Of a stretch of 6,591 nt of DNA, positions 1 through 5,798 are shown piece after piece (the stretch's first letter is position 1; every line of letters starts with the position of its first letter). The notes beneath the pieces were generated by a model that searched no databases, was not told the origin of the DNA, and saw only the letters and a list, made by a program, of their open reading frames with translations. This stretch comes from Lysobacteraceae bacterium (GTDB lineage Bacteria; Pseudomonadota; Gammaproteobacteria; Xanthomonadales; Xanthomonadaceae), in assembly GCA_003449515.1 (NCBI GenBank), contig DMHI01000185.1, positions 8,144 to 14,734 on the forward strand, written 5' to 3'. The position numbers and the translations under genes were made by a program.

Positions 1-2900
1 GCGGCCGGATTGTTCACGGTGATCGTCTCGTTGCCCGAGGGCGTGGCGGCGCTGGCGTTGGCGGCGCTGCGGGCCGGCGCGGCGGCGATGGTCGGCAGCA
101 GGCCCTCGGTGGGAACCACCGGCGCGACACGCGCGAGGAACAGATCGACATTGGCGCTGCTCTCGGTGCTCACGGTGAGCGCCGTGGCACCCGCGGGAAC
201 GTCGACGAACAGGCCGTCGTGCGCGGCACCGGCCGGCAGGGTCACGCTGCGATTCACGCCGAGGCCGAGCGCGTAAGGCGCGGGCGTCGCTGTGGTGCGG
301 GTGAGCTGGAACGGCACCCGGATCGCGTTGGCGTTGGGGCCGCGGTCGACCAGCAGGAAGCCGTAGCGCGACTGGCCGTTCAGCAGTGTCGGATCGTCGT
401 AGACCAGCCGCGCGGTGAAGTCGCCGTTCGCCGGCACGTTGCCCGGGCCGGTGGCCGCCTGGCGCGCCGACGGCAGGGTGTCGACAGCAACCATATCCAA
501 GCGTGCGGAATTGCTGACGCCGGGCGAACTGGCGCGCCAGTTCTGGGCGACCGCCCAGACGCGGATCGGAAAGTTGTTGCCGGTGTGCACGATCGTCAGC
601 GTGCAGCTCTCGGTATTGCCGGGCGATACGCTGCGGCAGCGTTCCTCGTCGAGGCTGGGCTGGCCGTTGGCATCGGCATCCACGCCCACGTACAGGTCGA
701 AATCCTGTGCGGGCGGGCTGGACGACGGTGCCAGCGATACCAAGACCGCGACATCGCGGCGGCGGCCATCGCCGTAGTTCACCGGCACCACCTCGAAGAA
801 CGTGCCGCCGCCAGCGGCGTCATAGGGGTCGCTGTTGGTGCTGTCCTGCGCCAGCGCGCCCTCGCGCACCACCGGGGTGGCGAGGTCGGTGCTGTCGAAG
901 CGCGCGTTCGGCAGCGCGATGATACGGCCGAGGTTGAAATCGACGAAGCCGCGATCCGCCGCGACATTGCGCTGCTGCAACGGTGGCACCTCACCGGCTG
1001 AAAGGAAGATCGCCACCGGCAGCCTCAGCTCCGGCGTGCCGCCGCCAACGCGGCGCACCGAGACCGAGCCGTAGGCCCAGCGGTTCAGCTCGGACTGCGC
1101 GTTCACCGAGAAACGGAAATCCAGTGACCGCGATCCGCCGGCGGCCAGCGTGAACGTGCTGGGTGAAACGCTGAAGCCGAGTCCCGCCGGAACATTGGCG
1201 ATCACCTCGAACTGGCCTCCGGACGTGCCCGGCATGGCGCTGAGTGTGCGGGTGAGGACGCAGGCCTCGACGCAATGACCCGCCGCCAGCGACGGCAGAT
1301 TGAGCGAACTGGCCGTGGCATTGCTGCCGTTGCGGAACGCCCCGGCCGGCACATTGAGCGATAGCGCCGCATTGGCGGCCAGCGCCAGATCGACGGTGCC
1401 CGCACCACGGTCATGCGGCGTGGTGGCGGCACCGTCGGCCTGGCCGAGGATCGTGTCCGGGCGCGCCGTCAGGGTCAGCGCCGAGATGATCTGGTCGGCG
1501 CCCCACGACGGACGCGCGGCGCGCAGCAGCGCAGCCGCTCCGGCCACATGCGGCGCGGCCATCGAGGTTCCGGTTCTCGACGCGGCACCGTTGCTGAGGT
1601 GGTCGGCCGCGCGGATCTGGAACCCCGGTGCCGCCACATCGGGCTTGACCACGCCGAACGAGGGAACCGGGCCGCGCCCGCTCGATGCGACGAGGCGGTC
1701 GCCCGGACCGCTGCGGTCATGCGTCACATTGGCCACCGCCATCACCCACGGCGCGTTGGCGGGCGACGACAGCGTGCCCGGATTGGGGCCGTCGTTACCG
1801 GCGGCGACCGCGACCACGATGCCGGCCTCGCGGGCGGCGAGAAAGGCCTCCTCGTCGGTGTTGATGCCGCCGCCGGTGCTGGCGAAGGGATCGTTGACGC
1901 CGCCACCGATCGAGTAGTTGATGACGTCGACGCGGTCGGCGATGGCCTGGTTGATCGACGCCAGCAGCGGCGCGCTGCCACCGCATCCGCGTGAATCGGG
2001 AGTGGAGCCGCAACCGCGGTACGAGATCAGGTTCGCGCGCGGCGCCACGCCGGTGAGGGTGAGCGGGATACCGCCGAACGTGGTGTTGACCGGGTTGCCC
2101 GCTGCGATGCTGGCCACGTGCGTGCCGTGCCCGCTGGGATCGCCGCCATTCATGCTGCGACCGTCGGTGTTGCTCACGAAATCGTAGATGCCGATCAGCT
2201 TGTTGTTGCAGGCCCCGGCGTTGGCGATGCAGAAACCGAGGAAGCCCGGGCGCGGGTTGGTGTGGGTAAAGCCGCCGGCGCTGGCCGCGAATGAAGGATG
2301 CGTGCCGACGATGCCGCTATCGACAATGCCCACCACAACGCCCTCGCCGCGCGAGCTGACGCCGGCGGTACCGTTCCAGATCTCCGGCGCCTTGATCCAG
2401 ACCGGGCCGCGCTCGGTCATCGGGAAGCGCTCGACGTCCTGCGTCACCGCGCGCACACCGGGCAGCGCGGCGATGCGTTCGGCCTCGTCGGCACGCAGCG
2501 AAACGGCGATGCCGTTCAGCGCGTGCTCGTAGACGAACAGCGGCTGGATGTCGCGGCCGATGGCCGATTCGGCGGCGGCCAGACGCTGGTCGCGCCGCTC
2601 CGCGAGGTAATCGAGGTAGGCCACGGCCTCGGGCCGTTCGGGGTCGTACTGCGCGGCACCGGTGAGGTCGATGGCCACCGGCGCAAGGTCGGGGCGACCG
2701 GATTCATGCGCATGGAATCCGCGGAACAACGGGGCGGGCGGCTCGACGAAGCTGACGATGTGGACGCGGTAGCCATCGAAAGCCTTGCCGGCGGGCAGCG
2801 CGGGCGCCGCTGTCGCGCTGGCCGCAGGGGACATCGCGACGGTGACGGCGGCAACTGAAAGGACCGCCGTGATGGCGGCTGCGAGGGAGACCGAGCGCAT
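1..2900 (-). CDS. Secreted subtilisin-family (S8) serine protease with I9 propeptide; C-terminus beyond left edge
   Basis: This is an exported endopeptidase, predicted to act outside the cytoplasm after autocatalytic removal of its propeptide. One minus-strand frame is open from ATG at 2900 to the left edge (966 full codons, no stop). Residues 1-29 look like a signal peptide (Arg2, Ala/Val-rich core, cleavage likely after ASA at 29). Residues about 44-158 resemble an I9 inhibitor/propeptide (ALNGIAVSL, then LPGVRAVTQDVE). The S8 catalytic set is complete: Asp194 in GIVDSG, His258 in GHGTHVASIAAG, oxyanion Asn369 in AAGNDGP, Ser446 in GTSMAAPHVAGA. No PA domain is inserted between Asn369 and Ser446. 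An fn3-like beta domain (about 530-635) and further beta-rich, possibly PPC-like, segments follow. Close cysteine pairs (224/231, 297/306, 543/547, 755/766) fit an oxidised, exported protein. An in-frame ATG at 2918 would add six residues; neither start has a Shine-Dalgarno, so the start is uncertain. Substrate unknown. Confidence 0.93.
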   Translation of the reverse strand, partial: MRSVSLAAAITAVLSVAAVTVAMSPAASATAAPALPAGKAFDGYRVHIVSFVEPPAPLFRGFHAHESGRPDLAPVAIDLTGAAQYDPERPEAVAYLDYLAERRDQRLAAAESAIGRDIQPLFVYEHALNGIAVSLRADEAERIAALPGVRAVTQDVERFPMTERGPVWIKAPEIWNGTAGVSSRGEGVVVGIVDSGIVGTHPSFAASAGGFTHTNPRPGFLGFCIANAGACNNKLIGIYDFVSNTDGRSMNGGDPSGHGTHVASIAAGNPVNTTFGGIPLTLTGVAPRANLISYRGCGSTPDSRGCGGSAPLLASINQAIADRVDVINYSIGGGVNDPFASTGGGINTDEEAFLAAREAGIVVAVAAGNDGPNPGTLSSPANAPWVMAVANVTHDRSGPGDRLVASSGRGPVPSFGVVKPDVAAPGFQIRAADHLSNGAASRTGTSMAAPHVAGAAALLRAARPSWGADQIISALTLTARPDTILGQADGAATTPHDRGAGTVDLALAANAALSLNVPAGAFRNGSNATASSLNLPSLAAGHCVEACVLTRTLSAMPGTSGGQFEVIANVPAGLGFSVSPSTFTLAAGGSRSLDFRFSVNAQSELNRWAYGSVSVRRVGGGTPELRLPVAIFLSAGEVPPLQQRNVAADRGFVDFNLGRIIALPNARFDSTDLATPVVREGALAQDSTNSDPYDAAGGGTFFEVVPVNYGDGRRRDVAVLVSLAPSSSPPAQDFDLYVGVDADANGQPSLDEERCRSVSPGNTESCTLTIVHTGNNFPIRVWAVAQNWRASSPGVSNSARLDMVAVDTLPSARQAATGPGNVPANGDFTARLVYDDPTLLNGQSRYGFLLVDRGPNANAIRVPFQLTRTTATPAPYALGLGVNRSVTLPAGAAHDGLFVDVPAGATALTVSTESSANVDLFLARVAPVVPTEGLLPTIAAAPARSAANASAATPSGNETITVNNPA

Positions 2901-2937
2901 GGGGGGAGGCCATCTCATCGAACGCGGGATGAACAGG

Positions 2938-2965
2938 AGTGTAGCCGCCGATTGACACGCGTCCA
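2938..2965 (-). promoter_or_regulatory. Candidate sigma70-type promoter for the S8 protease
   Basis: Read on the minus strand, a -35-like TGGACG (2960-2965) is followed by a 16-base spacer and a -10-like TACACT (2938-2943). Transcription would start near 2931, 13 bases before the ATG at 2918 and 31 bases before the ATG at 2900. Four of six bases match the consensus in each box. This is prediction by eye only; in DNA this GC-rich such matches are less common by chance than in AT-rich DNA, but still occur. Confidence 0.35.
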
Positions 2966-2984
2966 CCCTGACTTGCGGCAGGGT
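2965..2984. repeat. Small inverted repeat in the divergent intergenic region
   Basis: ACCCTG (2965-2970) and CAGGGT (2979-2984) form a perfect 6-base inverted repeat around an 8-base centre. It sits between the protease start and ccmA and touches the predicted -35 box of the protease. It could be an operator half-site pair or a weak hairpin. A 6-base match is short enough to arise by chance. Confidence 0.3.
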
Positions 2985-3013
2985 CGGCGCCGCCGGTGGC
3001 AGCGTGCTTCCGG

Positions 3014-3019
3014 TACCAT
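3014..3019 (+). promoter_or_regulatory. -10-like hexamer immediately before ccmA (possible leaderless start)
   Basis: TACCAT at 3014-3019 resembles an extended bacterial -10 box and is one of few AT-containing hexamers in this stretch. Transcription from it would begin near 3026, almost at the ccmA ATG (3028), which would give a leaderless or near-leaderless mRNA. That fits the lack of a Shine-Dalgarno before ccmA. No good -35 lies 15-19 bases upstream, so this is a weak call. Confidence 0.25.
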
Positions 3020-3027
3020 CCGCGCCG

Positions 3028-3669
3028 ATGGACGCCGCACCTGCGGCCCTGCTCGTCGCCCGGGGCCTCACCTACCACCGCAACCAAGACCGCATCTTCG
3101 GGCCGCTCGACGTTCACGTCGACCCCGGCGAAGCGGTGCTCGTGCGTGGTGGCAATGGCGCCGGCAAGACCACCCTGCTGCGCGTGCTGGCCGGCCTGCT
3201 CGAGGCCACGGCCGGTGGCGCCACCCTGCTCGGCCGGACGGTCGATGCCGACCATCTCGCACGCCACTGCGGCTACCTCGGCCACCGACCGGGGCATGCG
3301 CCGGAGCTCGGCTGCCTGCGCCAGCTTCGCCACGCCGCCGAGCTGCATGGCGTGCGAACCAGCGACGCGCAGCTCGAACAGGCGCTCGAGGCGGTGGGCC
3401 TCGCCGGCTACGAGGACACGGCGCCGCGGCGCATGAGTGCCGGGCAGAACAAGCGCCTGGCGCTGGCGCGGCTGTCGCTGCATCCCGGCCGGCTGTGGCT
3501 GATGGACGAGCCCTACGCCAACCTCGACCTCGACGGCATCGCCCTGGTCGACCGCATGGTGGGCCGGCACACGGCCAGCGGCGGCGGCGCCTTCATCACC
3601 ACCCACGGCGCCTATGCCGCCCCGCCCGGCCGCGTGCGCGTGCTGGAGCTCGCCGGAGCCGCCGCATGA
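3028..3669 (+). CDS. ccmA: Cytochrome c maturation heme exporter, ATP-binding subunit CcmA
   Basis: CcmA is the cytoplasmic ABC ATPase that, with CcmB, CcmC and CcmD, drives release of heme-loaded CcmE from the CcmC-CcmD heme-loading site in System I cytochrome c biogenesis. The 213-residue product, close to the usual 200-215, shows Walker A GGNGAGKT (41-48), ABC signature SAGQ (137-140), Walker B LWLMDEP with Asp160/Glu161, D-loop NLD (165-167) and switch His193. ATG at 3028 is preferred over an in-frame GTG at 3004 because family members begin shortly before the first beta strand (LLVARGLTY). There is no clear Shine-Dalgarno. It is the first gene of the operon and its TGA overlaps the ccmB ATG. 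Unusual points: Arg87 occupies the Q-loop position (YLGHRPG), and the usual TLENL-like segment reads CLRQL (96-100). Confidence 0.96.
   Translation: MDAAPAALLVARGLTYHRNQDRIFGPLDVHVDPGEAVLVRGGNGAGKTTLLRVLAGLLEATAGGATLLGRTVDADHLARHCGYLGHRPGHAPELGCLRQLRHAAELHGVRTSDAQLEQALEAVGLAGYEDTAPRRMSAGQNKRLALARLSLHPGRLWLMDEPYANLDLDGIALVDRMVGRHTASGGGAFITTHGAYAAPPGRVRVLELAGAAA
3655..3658 (+). promoter_or_regulatory. Ribosome binding site for ccmB
   Basis: GGAG lies inside the last codons of ccmA, seven bases before the ccmB ATG at 3666. It supports that start and implies translational coupling of ccmA and ccmB. Confidence 0.5.
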
Positions 3670-4385
3670 GCATCGAGCATGCCGGAGCCCCCGAATCCCC
3701 GACACCGGCGCTGTCCTACCGGCGCGTCGCTGTCGCGCAGGCCCGGCGCGATCTCGCCCTCGTCTGGGCGCGCCGCGGCCAGGCCCTGCAGCCGCTGCTG
3801 TTCGCGATGATGGTGGCCAGCCTGTTTCCGCTCGCGCTGGGGGCCGAGCCGGGAAAACTCGCCCCGCTGGCCGCCGGCATCACCTGGGTCTGCGTGTTGC
3901 TCTCGGGCCTGCTCGGGCTCGACGCCCTGTACCGGAGTGACGCCAGCGACGGCAGCCTCGAGCAGATGCTGCTCTCGCCGGCGCCGCTGGCCCTGCTGGT
4001 GGCCGTGCGCGTCGGCGTGCACTGGATCACCAGCGCCGCGCCGGTGGTGCTGGCGGCACCGCTGCTGGCGGAAATGCTCCAGCTCGAGGCGCACCTGCTG
4101 GGTGTGCTGATGGCCTCGCTGCTGCTGGGCACGCCGCTGCTGAGTCTGGTCGGTGCCGTCGTCGCGGCGCTCACCGTGGGTGCAGGGCGCTCTGGTATTC
4201 TGCTGCCGCTTCTGGCGATGCCTCTGTACGTGCCGGTTCTCGTTTTCGGTGCGGGCAGCGTCGCCGCCGCCGCGCAGGGCCTCGAGCACGTCGGTGCCCT
4301 GCTGCTGCTCGCCGGCGCGCTGGCCTTCGGCCTCGTGCTGGGGCCACTGGCCGCAGCGGCCGCTCTCCGGATCTCGCACTCATGA
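3666..4385 (+). CDS. ccmB: Cytochrome c maturation heme exporter, permease subunit CcmB
   Basis: CcmB is the inner-membrane permease partner of CcmA in the CcmABCD complex. The 239-residue product is slightly longer than the usual 220-230; the excess is a Pro/Ala/Glu-rich N-terminus (about residues 1-17) before the first conserved basic stretch AQARRDL. About six hydrophobic segments are visible, near residues 43-59, 66-88, 104-136, 140-165, 174-200 and 208-233. A family hallmark follows the second segment: LYRSDASDGSLEQ (88-100), normally a cytoplasmic loop. The ATG overlaps the ccmA stop in ATGA and has GGAG upstream; its own stop overlaps the ccmC start. A later start is possible, but the ATGA coupling favours this one. 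Confidence 0.94.
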   Translation: MSIEHAGAPESPTPALSYRRVAVAQARRDLALVWARRGQALQPLLFAMMVASLFPLALGAEPGKLAPLAAGITWVCVLLSGLLGLDALYRSDASDGSLEQMLLSPAPLALLVAVRVGVHWITSAAPVVLAAPLLAEMLQLEAHLLGVLMASLLLGTPLLSLVGAVVAALTVGAGRSGILLPLLAMPLYVPVLVFGAGSVAAAAQGLEHVGALLLLAGALAFGLVLGPLAAAAALRISHS

Positions 4386-5134
4386 ATGCCCTGCTGCTCT
4401 GGTTCCACCGCACCGGTTCGCCGCCCAATTTCGACCGCTTCGCCGCCCGCTGGGCGCCGTGGTGCTTCTCACTCGCCATCCTGCTGATGCTGCCGGGCGT
4501 CTGGGGCGCACTGTTCGAGGTGCCCACCGACTACAAGCAGGGCGACAGCTTCCGCATCCTCTACATCCACGTGCCGGCGGCGTGGTCGGCGATGTTCATC
4601 TTCGTCGCGATGGCGGTGCAGGCTTTCATCGCCCTGGTCTGGCGCATCAAGGCCTGCGAGAACCTGGCCGTGGCCTGTGCGCCGGTGGGTGCGGCCTTCG
4701 CCGCGATCACGCTGATCACCGGCTCGATCTGGGGCCGGCCCACCTGGGGCACCTGGTGGGAGTGGGATCCGCGGCTCACCTCGATGCTGGTGATGTTCTT
4801 CCTCTACCTCGGCGTGATCGCGCTGCACAACGCCATCGAGGACCGTCGCGCCGCGGCGCGCGCCGCCTGTTTCCTCGCCCTCATCGGCGTCATCAATGTG
4901 CCGATCGTGCATTTCTCGGTGCACTGGTGGAACAGCCTGCACCAGGGCGAAACCATCAAGATCCTCTCCGGCGAGTCACGCATGCACTACTCGATGCTGT
5001 GGCCGCTGCTGCTGATGACCGTCGCCACCAAGTTCTGGTTCGTGGGTTCGCTGCTGCAACGCGCCCGCGTGCTCAACCTCGAGAACGAGTCGGCCCAACC
5101 CTGGGTCAAGGCGCTCGCCGCGGAGAGGCGCTGA
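4382..5134 (+). CDS. ccmC: Heme-handling membrane protein CcmC
   Basis: CcmC is an inner-membrane heme-handling protein that binds heme at its periplasmic face and mediates its covalent attachment to CcmE. The 250-residue product has the expected six-helix pattern and the tryptophan-rich WWD signature TWGTWWEWDPRLTS (119-132). His63 in YIHVPAAW and His185 in NSLHQG match in context the two axial heme ligands known in the E. coli protein (His60 and His184). The length agrees with the family (about 245). The start overlaps the ccmB stop (ATGA) and has no strong Shine-Dalgarno, so translation probably depends on reinitiation. Its TGA shares one base with the ccmD ATG. Confidence 0.97.
   Translation: MNALLLWFHRTGSPPNFDRFAARWAPWCFSLAILLMLPGVWGALFEVPTDYKQGDSFRILYIHVPAAWSAMFIFVAMAVQAFIALVWRIKACENLAVACAPVGAAFAAITLITGSIWGRPTWGTWWEWDPRLTSMLVMFFLYLGVIALHNAIEDRRAAARAACFLALIGVINVPIVHFSVHWWNSLHQGETIKILSGESRMHYSMLWPLLLMTVATKFWFVGSLLQRARVLNLENESAQPWVKALAAERR
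5122..5128 (+). promoter_or_regulatory. Strong Shine-Dalgarno for ccmD
   Basis: GGAGAGG sits within the 3' end of ccmC, five bases before the ccmD ATG at 5134. It is the best ribosome binding site in the operon and fixes the start of this very small gene. Confidence 0.6.
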
Positions 5135-5313
5135 TGCAGCACCTGCACGTCTGGTTCGTGGCCGGCGCCTACGCCACCTTCGCCCTGATCCTGCTCGCCG
5201 ACCTTTTCTTGCCGCGGATCAAGTTGCGCTCGCTGCTGCGCGGCATCCTGCTGCGCGAACGCCGCGCCAGCGCCCCGACCCGCCCCGTTTCCGCCGATCA
5301 CCGCACCCCATGA
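5134..5313 (+). CDS. ccmD: Small heme exporter subunit CcmD
   Basis: CcmD is a small single-span membrane protein that joins CcmC and CcmE to CcmAB and is needed for release of holo-CcmE. The product is only 59 residues, typical for the family. It has one membrane helix (about residues 6-26, WFVAGAYATFALILLADLF) followed by a basic, probably cytoplasmic tail (RIKLRSLLRGILLRERR). Sequence conservation in CcmD is low, so the identification leans on size, topology and its place between ccmC and ccmE. The start shares one base with the ccmC stop and is preceded by GGAGAGG; its stop overlaps the ccmE ATG in ATGA. Confidence 0.9.
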   Translation: MQHLHVWFVAGAYATFALILLADLFLPRIKLRSLLRGILLRERRASAPTRPVSADHRTP

Positions 5314-5798
5314 ACCCGACCCGCAAACGCCGTCTCTGGATGGCCCTGCTCGTGCTCATCGCCGCCGGCATCGGCGGCAGCCTCATCGTCTGGGCCCTGC
5401 AGCGCAACGTCACCTTCCTGCACTCGCCAACCGAAGTCGTGCAGGGCAAGGTGCCCGCGGACGCCCGCTTCCGCCTCGGTGGCATCGTGCTGGAGCAGAG
5501 CGTCCAGCGGCAGTCCGGTTCGCTCGAAGTGTCGTTCCAGGTGACCGACCGCTTCCACGAGTTCCCGGTGGTCTACGACGGCATCCTCCCCGACATGTTC
5601 CGCGAGGGCACCAGCGTGATCGCCACCGGGCGCGTCCGTGACGGCCAACTGGTCGCCGACGAGGTGCTGGCCAAGCACGACGAGCAGTACATGCCGATCG
5701 AGGTCGCCGACGCCATCGCCGCGTCCAAGGCCAAGCAGGCGGCCGCGCAGGGCACGATCGCCCCCACCACCAGCACCACCAGCCCGGGCACCTACTGA
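5310..5798 (+). CDS. ccmE: Periplasmic heme chaperone CcmE
   Basis: CcmE is the membrane-anchored heme chaperone that binds heme covalently in the periplasm and passes it to the CcmF/CcmH ligase. The 162-residue product has a basic N-terminus ([10 protein letters not shown]), one membrane anchor (about 10-30), an OB-fold-like periplasmic domain (about 33-130), and a flexible tail rich in Ala, Thr and Ser. The heme-attachment histidine is His123 in [10 protein letters not shown], with Tyr127 as the likely axial ligand. The usual motif reads HDENY; here Gln126 replaces Asn. The start overlaps the ccmD stop and no Shine-Dalgarno is seen; the stop TGA shares one base with the ccmF ATG. Confidence 0.96.
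   Translation: MNPTRKRRLWMALLVLIAAGIGGSLIVWALQRNVTFLHSPTEVVQGKVPADARFRLGGIVLEQSVQRQSGSLEVSFQVTDRFHEFPVVYDGILPDMFREGTSVIATGRVRDGQLVADEVLAKHDEQYMPIEVADAIAASKAKQAAAQGTIAPTTSTTSPGTY

Noticed and set aside
219..1001. Long plus-strand open frame (260 codons) opposite the protease
   Set aside because: It is antisense to a frame with clear S8 domain structure. Its Arg/Ala/Val/Gly-rich, His-containing composition is typical of an antisense frame in GC-rich DNA, and no motif is visible.
1300..2858. Overlapping plus-strand open frames within 1300-2858
   Set aside because: They all lie opposite the propeptide and catalytic domain of the protease, whose catalytic motifs fix the coding strand.
2934..2939. 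CAGGAG Shine-Dalgarno-like sequence on the plus strand
   Set aside because: No plus-strand gene begins just downstream; the frames there have no supported product.
2952..2957. Perfect TTGACA -35 hexamer on the plus strand
   Set aside because: No acceptable -10 lies 15-19 bases downstream (GCGGCA at the 17-base spacing), so it is probably a chance match.
2952..3665. Upstream extension of the ccmB frame across all of ccmA
   Set aside because: The absence of stops is a GC-content effect; the extension is Arg/Pro/Ala-rich and family similarity begins only near the ATG at 3666.
2704..3705. Minus-strand open frame of 333 codons spanning the intergenic region
   Set aside because: It runs antisense through ccmA and out of frame through the start of the protease, with low-complexity Gly/Ala/Arg composition and no recognisable domain.
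3612..4379. Gln/Arg/His-rich minus-strand frame (255 codons) opposite ccmB
   Set aside because: Gln/His-rich translation is the antisense image of Leu/Val-rich membrane codons in ccmB.
4153..5133. Upstream extension of the ccmD frame across ccmB and ccmC
   Set aside because: It overlaps two well-supported genes in another frame; ccmD has its own strong Shine-Dalgarno and a start at 5134.
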